Shown in pieces: positions 27,379-35,893 of a stretch of 64,000 bases of DNA. The stretch lies in the NCBI RefSeq assembly GCF_014201145.1, contig NZ_JACHDP010000001.1:6076001-6140000 (forward strand). The letters are read 5' to 3'. Under the pieces are notes generated by a model. It searched no databases and had not been told where the DNA came from. It saw nothing but the letters and a program-made list of their open reading frames with translations. The stretch comes from Micromonospora parathelypteridis (GTDB taxonomy: Bacteria > Actinomycetota > Actinomycetes > Mycobacteriales > Micromonosporaceae). The position numbers were made by a program, and so were the translations under genes. The first letter of the stretch is position 1; every line of letters begins with the position of its first letter.

Positions 27379-28143
27379 CTAGCCCGTACGTACGTCTCGG
27401 CGGAGTGCTGCCGCGGTGACCATTGGGGCCGGACGCCGCAGGTACCACTCGGCCACGGCAAGGTTGATCAACCAGCCGGCGACCACCAGCCCGGCCCGCA
27501 CGTTGCCGTCGGGCTGTTCGCCGGTCGCGATGAGGTACGGCGCGTGTGTGAACGCCTGGGTGCCGGCGCCGAGGCCGATCGCGTAGCCGCGCACCATCCA
27601 CCTGCGGTGCTGGGCGAAGTGCCGGCGTAGCGCGTCGGCCAAACCGAGCAGGATCGCGCCGGCCATGGCCGAGCCGAAGACGAGCCGCATGACGGCGAGC
27701 ACGTCGTTGTCATGGGCCGGCAGGTCGTACGCGAAGGCCATCCACAGGCCGGTGAGCGCGACCGCCAGTCCACAGGGGACAAGCACCCGGCCGGCGAGGC
27801 GGTGCCAGCGGCGGCGACGCAGGCTGGGTACGAACTGGAAGGCGCCGAGAATCGTGTAGACCACCGCGCCGACGATGTGCAGCACCACCGGCAGGGGATC
27901 GGCGATGAAGCGAGCGTTCGCCGGGGTGACCTCCGGTCCGGTGCCCAGCTCGGTGAGACGTGCCGCACCAGCGACCATCGGTATCAGGCCCAGCAGGATC
28001 AACGCGGCCGGTAGCCGCCACTCGCGCAGTGTCATGCCATCGATGGTGGACGCGGCACCGTCCCTGCTCATCGGCACATGGGCCGCAATCGGGCCGGACC
28101 ATGGTCCGACGCCGTCGTCGTACTTACGTCGGTGATCGGTCAC
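27379..28143 (-). CDS. DUF2306 membrane protein
   Basis: A protein of up to 254 residues with about five to seven membrane helices. The DUF2306 pattern is visible in VVLHIVGAVVYTILGAFQFVPSLRRRR-like sequence (residues about 88-113), HRLAGRVL and FAQHRRWMVRGYAIGLGAGTQAF. The conserved His residues in these helices suggest haem or metal handling, but no function is established. Start is uncertain: the GTG at 28143 sits 18 bases after the response-regulator stop; ATGs at 28071 and 28035 would also keep all membrane helices. It is the third gene of the leftward run with the two-component system and may be part of its operon. Confidence 0.75.
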   Translation of the reverse strand: MTDHRRKYDDGVGPWSGPIAAHVPMSRDGAASTIDGMTLREWRLPAALILLGLIPMVAGAARLTELGTGPEVTPANARFIADPLPVVLHIVGAVVYTILGAFQFVPSLRRRRWHRLAGRVLVPCGLAVALTGLWMAFAYDLPAHDNDVLAVMRLVFGSAMAGAILLGLADALRRHFAQHRRWMVRGYAIGLGAGTQAFTHAPYLIATGEQPDGNVRAGLVVAGWLINLAVAEWYLRRPAPMVTAAALRRDVRTG

Positions 28144-28161
28144 CGGTCGACATCGGCTCCG

Positions 28162-28824
28162 TCACCAGCGCACCCGTGCGCGGTTGGTCTCGTACGCCCA
28201 CATCGCCACCTCCACCCGGTTACGCACACCGAGCTTCGTCATCAGGCTGGTGATGTGCGACTTGACCGTGCTCAACGTGATGTAGAGCTCGTCGGCGATC
28301 TCCTTGTTGGTGCGTCCCCGCGCGACGGCGACCAGCACCTGCTCCTCCCGGTCGGTGAGCGCATCGACTGGCTGCTTCCGAGGGGCGGCTGGACCCGCGT
28401 CAGCGAACGCCTTCAACAGCCGCGTGGTGACGCTCGGCGCGATCAGCGCGTCCCCGTTGGCGGCCGCGTGCACGGCCTGACTGAGCAGGTCGGGACCAGC
28501 CTCCTTGAGCAGGAAGCCGCGGGCGCCGGCACGCAGCGCCGCGTACACGTACTCGTCGAGGTCGAAGGTCGTGATGACGACCACCGCCAGCGGCTCCGCA
28601 ACCGCTGGCCCGGCGAGCGCCCGGGTGGCCTCGATGCCGTCCATGCCTGGCATCCGAATGTCGAAGAGACACACGTCGGGGCGGAGCCGCCGGGCGAGCT
28701 CGACCGCCTGACGACCGTCGCCAGCCCCACCGACGACCTCGATGCCGGGCTGGGTGTTCAAGATGATGGTGAGGCCGGTACGGACGATCTCCTGGTCGTC
28801 CGCCACGAGCACGCGGACGGTCAC
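28162..28824 (-). CDS. NarL/LuxR-type response regulator
   Basis: A 220-residue response regulator. The receiver domain begins VRVLVADDQEIVRTGL, carries the phospho-acceptor Asp in VCLFDIRMPGMDG near residue 54 and the Lys of FLLKEAG near 104. The C-terminal LuxR-type helix-turn-helix is LTDREEQVLVAVARGRTNKE and following to about residue 215. The GTG at 28824 lies in a GTGA overlap with the histidine-kinase gene, which fixes the start and the pair. A longer frame upstream lies inside the kinase gene and is not used. Confidence 0.93.
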   Translation of the reverse strand: MTVRVLVADDQEIVRTGLTIILNTQPGIEVVGGAGDGRQAVELARRLRPDVCLFDIRMPGMDGIEATRALAGPAVAEPLAVVVITTFDLDEYVYAALRAGARGFLLKEAGPDLLSQAVHAAANGDALIAPSVTTRLLKAFADAGPAAPRKQPVDALTDREEQVLVAVARGRTNKEIADELYITLSTVKSHITSLMTKLGVRNRVEVAMWAYETNRARVRW

Positions 28825-29960
28825 GTGCCGACCCCCTCGCGTGGGAGCACCGCCGTGACGGTCCACCCACGGCCGGGATTGGGGCCGGCCTCGCAGGTGC
28901 CGCCGAGCAGGTCGGCGCGCTCCATCATGCCCACCAGGCCGAAACCGGGCGAGCCTGTCGGGCGGGTGGCACCAGCCTCTCCGTCGTCGCAGACCCGCAG
29001 GCGCACGGAGGTGTCGTCGGCCGCGACGCTGACCTCGATGCGGGTGGCGTGGCGGGCGTGGCGACGGGCATTGGTGACCGACTCCTGAGCCAGGCGATAG
29101 AGCGCGGAGCCGACCGTGGGCGGAATGTCACCGAGGTCGCCGCGCAGATCCACGTCGACGGCCGGCCCGGTGCGGAAGTGGCCGGCGAGCCGCTCGATGT
29201 CGGCGACCTGCGGGCTGGGCCCCAGGTCGGCGGGCTGGTCGCGGCGCAGGACGCGGACCATCGCGCGCATCTCGGCGAGCGCACGGGACGCCTCGGCCTC
29301 GATGGCGCGGAGCGCCTCGACGGCGGAACCCGGCTGGCTCGCCGACGTCGCGATGCCGGCCTGCGCGCGGATCGCCATCGCCGACACGTGGTGAGCCACC
29401 GTGTCGTGCAGGTCACGGGCGAGCCGCTCGCGCTCCAGCAGCTTCACCTGATCGAGCTCACGCAGCCGGGCGGCGGCGCGGAAGCGGATCGCGGTACCCA
29501 GTGTGGCCGCGGCGAACATCACCGCGAAGCCGGCGACGAGTTCGCCTCCGTCGATCGAGCCGACCAGGCCGGCGGCGGCGACCTTGGCCACCACGAAGAA
29601 CGAACCGATCACGGCATCGCGGCCGGAGCCCCAGCGGAACAGCGCGCTGACCAGGAGAACCAGGAAGCTCGCCGTGAACATCTGGCAGGCATCGCCGGGC
29701 AGCACGAATGGGCCGACCGTCGTGAAGCCGAACGCGATCGCCACCATGTGGAGCGGATGGGCACGCCGCCACAGGAGCGTGGGCAGCAACGCGAGCGCCA
29801 CGACGACGCAGCCCACCCGCCACGGCAGATCGGGCCGGAGGATCCCCTCCAACACGATCGCTGGCGCGAGGACCGCGATCATCGCCCAGTCGCGCCACAC
29901 CCGGGACGGCGCAGGTGAGACACGCGGCTCGGCCAACACAGCGTGCAGGCGAGGGTGCAT
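28821..29960 (-). CDS. Sensor histidine kinase, DesK/NarX-type
   Basis: A 379-residue membrane histidine kinase. The N-terminal 155 residues hold about five short hydrophobic segments, so the sensor is within the membrane. The dimerisation-phosphoacceptor (HisKA_3) helix shows ERERLARDLHDTVAHHVSAM near 178-197 with the phospho-His in LHD. The ATPase domain has YRLAQESVTNARRHA (N-box) and VCDDGEA plus GFGLVGMMER (G-boxes). The stimulus cannot be inferred; kinases of this layout often sense membrane or cell-wall stress. It overlaps the response-regulator gene by four bases. Confidence 0.92.
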   Translation of the reverse strand: MHPRLHAVLAEPRVSPAPSRVWRDWAMIAVLAPAIVLEGILRPDLPWRVGCVVVALALLPTLLWRRAHPLHMVAIAFGFTTVGPFVLPGDACQMFTASFLVLLVSALFRWGSGRDAVIGSFFVVAKVAAAGLVGSIDGGELVAGFAVMFAAATLGTAIRFRAAARLRELDQVKLLERERLARDLHDTVAHHVSAMAIRAQAGIATSASQPGSAVEALRAIEAEASRALAEMRAMVRVLRRDQPADLGPSPQVADIERLAGHFRTGPAVDVDLRGDLGDIPPTVGSALYRLAQESVTNARRHARHATRIEVSVAADDTSVRLRVCDDGEAGATRPTGSPGFGLVGMMERADLLGGTCEAGPNPGRGWTVTAVLPREGVGT

Positions 29961-30212
29961 AGGACCATCGTACGAACGGCGGTGCGACTCCAGATCGTCC
30001 CAAAGTACGACCGCCGGCTACCCCGCTCGGGCGCGACATCCGTTCGCGCGACCGTGCAAGCCTCGAAGACGGTCGACGCGGCGGCAACCCTTCGAGCTTG
30101 ACCGCCAGTTCCTCGCCGGCGCGACCGATGGCGTATAGCCGGGCGACGATCCACGCGCCGCCGCTGCTTGGGTGCCTGGCGGGCGCGCTGGTAGGAAGGC
30201 ACCAGTGTCTTG

Positions 30213-30241
30213 TGAACCAAACCTTGGTCCCGCTGCGATAG
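30213..30241 (+). promoter_or_regulatory. Predicted ECF-type autoregulatory promoter, leaderless
   Basis: TGAACC (30213-30218), 17 bases, then CGATAG (30236-30241) resembles ECF-sigma promoters (GAAC-type -35 and CG-containing -10). The ATG at 30248 lies seven bases further on, where the transcript should start, so the mRNA is probably leaderless. No ribosome site precedes the ATG. Confidence 0.5.
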
Positions 30242-30247
30242 GTAGGC

Positions 30248-30790
30248 ATGACCGCCCAGGATGATGCTGACCTCCTGGCCCTGACCGCAGGCGGCGACCG
30301 GAACGCGTTCGAGGCGTTCTACCGCCGGCACGCGCCGTGGCTGCGCCTGCGCCTTTGCTACCGCTGCGCCGACGACGCCCTCGTCGACGACGTCGTGCAG
30401 GAAACATTTCTCGCGGTGTGGACCGGTGCCGCCGCCTCGTTCCGGCCCCGCGACACCGACGCTGCCGCCTGGCTGTGGCGGATCGGGTCGCGCCGGCTCA
30501 TCGACGCGCTGCGCCGCCACACGTCCCGCGACCGGCTCAGCCGGCTCCTGGCCCGCCTGCGCGGCCGCGACGAGCCGTCCGCCGAGGAGCAGGTGCTGAT
30601 CGGTCTCGAGCACGGCGACCTCGGCGGCGCCCTCATCCGCCTCTCCCCGGAGCTACGCGCCGTCATCCGCGCCACCGTCCTCGACGGCCTCTCCACCACC
30701 GAGGCCGCCGTCCTGCTCGGCATCCCCGCCGGCACCGTCAAGACGCGGGCGATGCGGGCCCGCCGGCAGCTGCGAGAGGAGCTGACATGA
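30248..30790 (+). CDS. ECF-type RNA polymerase sigma factor
   Basis: A 180-residue sigma factor with region 2 (AFEAFYRRHAPWLRLRL, then DDVVQETFLAVW near 50-60) and region 4 (LSPELRAVIRATVLDGLSTTEAAVLLGIPAGTVKTRAMRARRQL-type helix-turn-helix at about 128-175). It lacks extra C-terminal domains. The next gene, overlapping by ATGA, encodes a membrane protein with an anti-sigma zinc motif, so the pair is a classical sigma/anti-sigma switch. The promoter directly upstream looks like an ECF target, which suggests autoregulation. The three genes that follow (an exporter) are likely its output. Confidence 0.93.
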   Translation: MTAQDDADLLALTAGGDRNAFEAFYRRHAPWLRLRLCYRCADDALVDDVVQETFLAVWTGAAASFRPRDTDAAAWLWRIGSRRLIDALRRHTSRDRLSRLLARLRGRDEPSAEEQVLIGLEHGDLGGALIRLSPELRAVIRATVLDGLSTTEAAVLLGIPAGTVKTRAMRARRQLREELT

Positions 30791-31614
30791 CCTGGCATCT
30801 GCTCGACGAGGACCTACGCGCCTACGCCACCCGTACCCTCGTCGCCCCTGCTCTGTGGTCCACGGAGGCGCACCTGGCCGCCTGCGGTGAGTGCCGCGAA
30901 CGCCTCGCCGCCACCGCGGCCCTCGACATGGGATGGGTGGTCGACGGTGGCTGGGCCCGCCTCGACGCCGCCCTGGACGCACCACGGCCCGGGCCCGTCG
31001 AACGGCTGATGATCATGGCCGGCGTCCCCGACCACACCGCGCGGCTGCTCGCGGCGACGCCGGCGCTGCGGCTGTCGTGGCTCGTCGCGATCGCGGTCAC
31101 GGCCACGTTGACGGCAACGGTGGCCGTGTTCACCGACCCGGTCGTCTTTCTCGTCGTAGCCCCGCTGCTGCCGCTCGTCGCGGTCGCGATGTCATTCGCG
31201 CCCGGCATCGACCCCACCTACGAGATCGCGGTGGTCGCCCCGATCCGCTCGTTCCGGTTACTGCTGTTGCGTTGCCTCGCGGTACTTTCCGCGACCACCG
31301 CGCTGTCCGCGGTGGCCAGCCTCTTCATCTACGAGTACGGGCTGCGTGCGACCGGCTGGTTCCTCCCGTCGCTCGCCCTGACCGTGCTGTCGCTGCTGCT
31401 CTCGACCCGGCTCGGCGCGGGGCCGGCAGCGGTTGTCGTCGGCGTGGGTTGGGCGACGGTGGTCGCCGCAACCTTGGGCGACCGGCTCGTCTTCACCCTC
31501 GCCGGGCAGGCCGGCGTCGCGGTCGTCGGCGGGATTGCCGCAGTCGCGCTGTCTCGTCAGCGCGGTGCCTACGACCGTTACCACGTCCCCAACCCCATCA
31601 GGAGGGCTTCATGA
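30787..31614 (+). CDS. Membrane anti-sigma factor, zinc-binding (zf-HC2-like)
   Basis: A 275-residue protein. The N-terminal cytoplasmic part has the ZAS-type motif His29-x3-Cys33-x2-Cys36 (HLAACGEC), which in this family binds zinc and holds the sigma factor. After about residue 95 there are six hydrophobic segments, more than the single helix of simple anti-sigmas, so the membrane part may itself sense a signal. It overlaps the sigma gene upstream and the ABC ATPase gene downstream, each by ATGA. A longer open frame upstream is only read-through of another frame of the sigma gene. Confidence 0.85.
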   Translation: MTWHLLDEDLRAYATRTLVAPALWSTEAHLAACGECRERLAATAALDMGWVVDGGWARLDAALDAPRPGPVERLMIMAGVPDHTARLLAATPALRLSWLVAIAVTATLTATVAVFTDPVVFLVVAPLLPLVAVAMSFAPGIDPTYEIAVVAPIRSFRLLLLRCLAVLSATTALSAVASLFIYEYGLRATGWFLPSLALTVLSLLLSTRLGAGPAAVVVGVGWATVVAATLGDRLVFTLAGQAGVAVVGGIAAVALSRQRGAYDRYHVPNPIRRAS

Positions 31615-32483
31615 CCGTCGTTCAGGCAACGGGTCTGGCGCTGCGATACGGGCGCACCACCGCCCTCGGGGACGTCTCGTTCACGCTGCGCACCGGGGTG
31701 ACCGGGCTGCTCGGCCCAAACGGCGCGGGCAAGACGACACTGCTGCGGATCGTCGCGACCGCCCTGCCCGCCGACGGCGGAACGCTGCGGGTCTTCGGCC
31801 ACGATCCGAGCACGCCACCTGGGCGGCTCGCGGTCCGGCGCCGGCTCGGGTACCTGCCCCAGGATCCAGGGTTCCACCCGTCGTTCACCGCGTTCGAGTT
31901 CGTCGACTACGTCGCGATCCTCAAGGAGCTCACGCACCGGTCGGCGCGGCATGCCGAGGTCGCCCGGGTGCTCTCCGCCGTCGGCCTCGACGACCGCCGG
32001 CGATCCCGGATCCGGACCCTGTCCGGCGGCATGAAGCAACGGCTCGCGCTGGCGGCCGCACTGGTCGGCGACCCGGACCTCGTCATCCTCGACGAACCGA
32101 CGGTCGGTCTCGACCCGGAGCAGCGGCTGCGGTTCCGGGAGCTGATCGCCGACCTCGGCGAGCGCAAGACGGTGCTGCTCTCCACGCATCAGACCGAGGA
32201 CGTCATGTCGCTGTGCCAGGAGGTCATCGTCCTCGACCGGGGCCGAGTACGGTTCGAGGGCACCCCGGCGAAGCTGGCCGGGTTGGCTGCCGGCAGGGTG
32301 TGGACGAGCGCGGAGCGGCAGGCCGGGGCGTTGGCGTCGTGGCGGACGGGCACGGGCCTCCACCGCCACGTCGGCGACCCGCCACCTGGTGCCACGCTGG
32401 TCGAGCCGTCGATTGAGGACGGCTACCTGACGCTCGTCGACGCTGGCGCCGAGGCGTCGGCGAGCGCGGGAGGCGCGCGATGA
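31611..32483 (+). CDS. ABC exporter ATPase, CcmA/DrrA-like
   Basis: A 290-residue ATP-binding subunit. Walker A is GPNGAGKTT near 38, the Q-loop YLPQDPGF, the signature LSGGMKQRLALAAAL near 140 and Walker B LVILDEPTVGLDPEQ near 160, followed by the H-loop STHQTED. The last 60 residues form the C-terminal extension seen in drug and lipid exporters. AGGAGGG stands seven bases before the ATG at 31611. It overlaps the anti-sigma gene upstream and the membrane subunit downstream, so it belongs to the five-gene sigma-controlled operon. Confidence 0.92.
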   Translation: MTVVQATGLALRYGRTTALGDVSFTLRTGVTGLLGPNGAGKTTLLRIVATALPADGGTLRVFGHDPSTPPGRLAVRRRLGYLPQDPGFHPSFTAFEFVDYVAILKELTHRSARHAEVARVLSAVGLDDRRRSRIRTLSGGMKQRLALAAALVGDPDLVILDEPTVGLDPEQRLRFRELIADLGERKTVLLSTHQTEDVMSLCQEVIVLDRGRVRFEGTPAKLAGLAAGRVWTSAERQAGALASWRTGTGLHRHVGDPPPGATLVEPSIEDGYLTLVDAGAEASASAGGAR

Positions 32484-34081
32484 CCGCGACGTCGACGGTA
32501 GCCGCGCCGGCCCGGCCGATGCCGCCGTCCAGAAACGGGCGTAGGCAGGCGCTCCTCGCGCTCGCCCGGTTCGAGTCGGTCCGGATGCTGCGACATCCGC
32601 TCACGATCGCGGCCGCGCTGCTGTTCCTCGCCCCGTGGCTGTGGGACTGGCTGGCCGGCTCCGCCAACCGATATCCGGTGCTCCCCGACGAGCTGATCAC
32701 CATCAACCTGCTGGCGCTGCCGATCCTTGGCGGGTCGGCGCTGATCGTGGCGAACCTTGTCACGCTACGAGCGCACCGGCACAAGGTCGACCCGTCCTAC
32801 GACGTGCTGGTGCTGCCGCCAGCGTGGCGGGTCGGCGGGTTCCTCCTGGCCCTGCTGTCGCTGGCCGCCCTCACCCTGCTGCTCGTCGCCGTCCGGGTCG
32901 GGGTCTCCGCGGCGCTGCCGGGCGCTGCCAGGTCGGTCGACGTCGCCGCGATGCTGACCCCGTCGGCGCTGACGCTGCTCCTCGGCGCAACCGGGGTGCT
33001 CTCCGGGGTTCTGATTCGCTCCGTGCTGATCGCCCCGTTGGTCGTCCTGCTCGTCCTCGTGCTGGAGTTCCTGGCGATCACCCCGATGCTCATCGAGACC
33101 GGCTGGCGGTTCCTGCTGCCGGTCTACATCAGCGATTTCACGGTCCCGGTGCCCGCTGGTGTCTCCGACCGGCCCGCGGCCCGGCACCTGGTTTACCTGG
33201 TCGGGATCACCGTGCTGCTCGCCGCCGCCGTCCTGGCCCGAGCCAACGCGCGGCGGCAGGTCGTCGCGGGCGGGCTCGTCGTCGGGCTGATCCTCGCCGT
33301 CGGCGGCGGGCTGACCCAGTCGCGGCCCGACCCGGGCCTGGCGGCGGCCCGCGCGACGGTGGAGGACCGGCCGGCGAGCATCCAGTCGTGCGAGATCCGC
33401 GGCGACGTCACCTACTGCTTCTTCGAGGGGTTCGACGGGTTCGTTCCCGGGTGGGACGCGGTGGTGACCTCGGTACGCGCGGTCGTGCCGGCCAGCGCCG
33501 CCTCGTCCGGGCCGCCGCTCGCGGTGCGGCAGCGGACCTCCCTCGACGCAATCACCGCGGGGGGCTGGACCGGGTCGACCGCCGAAGACCGGCGGAGGGT
33601 AGCCGCTTGGAAGGTCGAGGACGTGGCGGCGGGAACCCCGGAGGCGGTCCAGGTCGGCACCGCGTGGGGCGACGACCGGGCAGCCGCCGCCCTGGCCGCC
33701 GGGGTCGCCTACCGGCTGATGGCCGCGAAGGCGTACGACGGGGGGAGCCTCCTGTGCGGGGCGCGGGCGGCGCTCCTGGTATGGCTGGTCGGGCGGGCGT
33801 CGCCGACCACCCTGGCCGGGTTGCGTTCGCTGGACGAGAGCAGCACCGGCGGGCTCTCCCTCAGCGACATGTCCTTCATGTACGGCATCGCGGCATCCGA
33901 CCGGGCGGCGGCACCGGCGTTGGAGTTGCTGGAACGGGCCGCCGAGGTGGCACCACTCGTCGAGCGGCACTGGGCCGAGCTGACGGCGCCCGACACACCG
34001 TTGGAGCGTTTCGGCGCCATCTTCGGGGTGCCGATCCAGCCGCTCGCGCCGGACGACGACACGCTGCCGTGCGTCCCGTGA
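32480..34081 (+). CDS. ABC-2-type membrane subunit with large soluble domain
   Basis: A 533-residue protein. Six hydrophobic segments occupy about residues 40-290 (for example PLTIAAALLFLAPWLWDWLAG and APLVVLLVLVLEFLAI), then residues 295-533 form a soluble domain rich in Ala and Glu with two Cys pairs (SCEIRGDVTYCFFEGFDG). The soluble part is unusual for simple ABC-2 permeases. It is coupled by four bases to the ATPase before it and to another membrane protein after it, so both are likely the channel of the exporter. Substrate unknown. Confidence 0.75.
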   Translation: MTATSTVAAPARPMPPSRNGRRQALLALARFESVRMLRHPLTIAAALLFLAPWLWDWLAGSANRYPVLPDELITINLLALPILGGSALIVANLVTLRAHRHKVDPSYDVLVLPPAWRVGGFLLALLSLAALTLLLVAVRVGVSAALPGAARSVDVAAMLTPSALTLLLGATGVLSGVLIRSVLIAPLVVLLVLVLEFLAITPMLIETGWRFLLPVYISDFTVPVPAGVSDRPAARHLVYLVGITVLLAAAVLARANARRQVVAGGLVVGLILAVGGGLTQSRPDPGLAAARATVEDRPASIQSCEIRGDVTYCFFEGFDGFVPGWDAVVTSVRAVVPASAASSGPPLAVRQRTSLDAITAGGWTGSTAEDRRRVAAWKVEDVAAGTPEAVQVGTAWGDDRAAAALAAGVAYRLMAAKAYDGGSLLCGARAALLVWLVGRASPTTLAGLRSLDESSTGGLSLSDMSFMYGIAASDRAAAPALELLERAAEVAPLVERHWAELTAPDTPLERFGAIFGVPIQPLAPDDDTLPCVP

Positions 34082-34767
34082 GTGACGTGTCCGCCGTCGG
34101 CGCGTCGGGGCAGGCGGCCGGCGGGCCTGTGCCGAGGCGGGGTGGGCGACTGCGGACGGTGGCGGCGCTGGTCTGGCCGACGCTGAGGTCGACGCGGATC
34201 CCGCCGCTGCTGGCGGCCGGCCTCGTCGGTGTGGCGATCGTGATCCCACCGACGGTGACCGAGTCGATCCTGCCACCCGACGACCACATCACGTTGCTGC
34301 GGCTGGTGATGGCCTGCGTCGGCCTCGGCGTCACGTTCGCGCTCGACGACCCCGCGAAGCCGATCGCGGAGACTCTGCCGGTCCCGGCCTGGCTCGGCGC
34401 GCTGGTACGAGGGGTCGCCGTCGCGGTCGTCGGCGGCGCCTGCTGGGCGGCAGCATTGGCGGTGACACGCTCCGGGCCGGAGACAGCGTCGCTGCCGTAT
34501 GCGGACCTGACCCGTGAGGCCGCGGCCGTCGCGGCGGTCGCGTTTCTCGCGTCGGCAGTCGGCTGGCGACGCTCACCGCGCGGGATCGGCAGTCCACTTG
34601 CCGCTCCGACGCTCCTGCTCGGGATGACGGTGGTAGCGCTGCTGCCGGCGTCCGTGGGTCTGCTCGTCGGCATCGGCGACGGCTGGAACGCAGCCCACGA
34701 CCGCTGGACGTACCTGTTGGCGGCGGCACTACTCGCGACCGTCGGGGTGCTCACCGTCCGCCGCTAG
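34078..34767 (+). CDS. Membrane protein, putative second exporter subunit
   Basis: A 229-residue protein with about six hydrophobic segments starting at residue 37 (PPLLAAGLVGVAIVIPP) and ending LAAALLATVGVLTV. The start is a GTG in a GTGA overlap with the preceding subunit; a long upstream open frame is read-through. I recognise no family beyond a general ABC-2-like layout. As the fifth and last gene of the sigma/anti-sigma/ABC operon it probably pairs with the 533-residue subunit. A weak GC hairpin at about 34771-34794 may end the transcript. Confidence 0.7.
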   Translation: MSDVSAVGASGQAAGGPVPRRGGRLRTVAALVWPTLRSTRIPPLLAAGLVGVAIVIPPTVTESILPPDDHITLLRLVMACVGLGVTFALDDPAKPIAETLPVPAWLGALVRGVAVAVVGGACWAAALAVTRSGPETASLPYADLTREAAAVAAVAFLASAVGWRRSPRGIGSPLAAPTLLLGMTVVALLPASVGLLVGIGDGWNAAHDRWTYLLAAALLATVGVLTVRR

Positions 34768-34899
34768 CGTGCGCCGCTGGCATCGCGGCGGCGCTTCGCC
34801 CTTCTGCTAGATCCGGCATGGGGTACGCCGCCGCTGGCGAGATCACACATGACAGCTAGCGAAGACAGCCCTCCACGTACCTGGCGGTAGAGTCGCGGC

Positions 34900-35334
34900 G
34901 TGCTGCGGCGGTGGACTTTGGCGATCCTGATGGCGGTGTGCGGCGCGCTGGTGGCGGTGACGCAACTGACCGACGGTCTGCCCGTCGTCGGTGGCGTCGA
35001 GCTGCTGATCTTCTTGGCGCTGGCACTGCTGCTCTCGCCCTGGGCCTTCCCCCGCTCGGTCGAAGCCGCCGAAGCGCAACGGGCCAGCGCGGCGGACGGC
35101 CGGCCGATCGTGTACTGGCGTCCCGGCTGTCGCTACTGCCTCCAGCTCCGGTTCTCCCTTGGCCGGCTCGCCCGGCGGGCGCACTGGGTGGACATCTGGT
35201 TAGACCCGGCAGGTGCTGCCGCCGTGAGGGCGGTCGCAAGCGGCAACGAGACCGTGCCCACCGTCGTGCTCGCCGGTCAGGCTGTCGTGAACCCCGATCG
35301 GGCCTGGCTCCGCGAGCAGCTCCGCTCGTCCTGA
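34900..35334 (+). CDS. Membrane-anchored glutaredoxin-like protein
   Basis: A 144-residue protein with two N-terminal membrane helices (about 5-22 and 31-47) and a C-terminal thioredoxin-fold domain. The redox motif is Cys77-Arg-Tyr-Cys80 in YWRPGCRYC, and the cis-Pro loop is ETVPTVVL. The domain resembles mycoredoxin/NrdH-type proteins, which actinomycetes use with mycothiol or thioredoxin reductase in place of glutathione. The membrane part would place the CxxC domain on the cytoplasmic face if the basic N-terminus stays inside. Starts with GTG. It is a single gene between the exporter operon and a convergent DUF2809 gene. Confidence 0.85.
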   Translation: MLRRWTLAILMAVCGALVAVTQLTDGLPVVGGVELLIFLALALLLSPWAFPRSVEAAEAQRASAADGRPIVYWRPGCRYCLQLRFSLGRLARRAHWVDIWLDPAGAAAVRAVASGNETVPTVVLAGQAVVNPDRAWLREQLRSS

Positions 35335-35395
35335 GCGCGCCCGTCGCGGCCCAATCACGCTACTGCCGGCTTGTGCGGGACCGTCCGCAGCGCGG

Positions 35396-35851
35396 TCAGC
35401 CATTAGCGTGGGTCAACTCGGAGGGCCGCTGGGGGGACGACGACGCGCGGCGGTGGCGGGCGCGTACCAAAAGGTGCAGCGCCAGCAGGGGAGCCACCCC
35501 GACCGGGTACCAGGCCAGGTCGACGGGGTCGAACTGCACACCCAGCGCCAGCCTCGCGGCCATGCTCCGCGCCGACAGTTCGGCCGGCACCCCGGTCAAC
35601 TGCGCCAGCTCGACCACCCAGCAGAAGGCGGTGGCGACGACCCCGGCGGGCAGCGGTGCCATTCGCGGCCACAGGAACAGCACCGCGGCCCAGACCATCG
35701 ACGCGTACAACGCGGTGCCGGAGTGTTGCCGCAGCGCACCGTCGTCGACGGCGCGGATCAGCAGCGCTAGGCCCACGAACAGCAGCGCCGCGACCGGCAT
35801 GAGCAACCGCACCGTACGGGCCGTGATCGGCATTCTCGCGATGGTAGCCAC
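35396..35851 (-). CDS. DUF2809 family membrane protein
   Basis: A 151-residue protein with four hydrophobic segments. The DUF2809 pattern is clear: FCWVVELAQLTGVPAELSA in the middle and LGVQFDPVDLAWYPVGVAPL near 100-120, where Phe-Asp-x-x-Asp-Leu before a helix is typical. Function unknown. It is convergent with the glutaredoxin-like gene and lies about 40 bases after the start side of the amidohydrolase transcript, on the same strand, so it may be the second gene after that hydrolase. Confidence 0.8.
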   Translation of the reverse strand: MATIARMPITARTVRLLMPVAALLFVGLALLIRAVDDGALRQHSGTALYASMVWAAVLFLWPRMAPLPAGVVATAFCWVVELAQLTGVPAELSARSMAARLALGVQFDPVDLAWYPVGVAPLLALHLLVRARHRRASSSPQRPSELTHANG

Positions 35852-35893
35852 CGCACCAACGTACGGGCACCGTCCGGTGGGCGGGGGAGAGGC

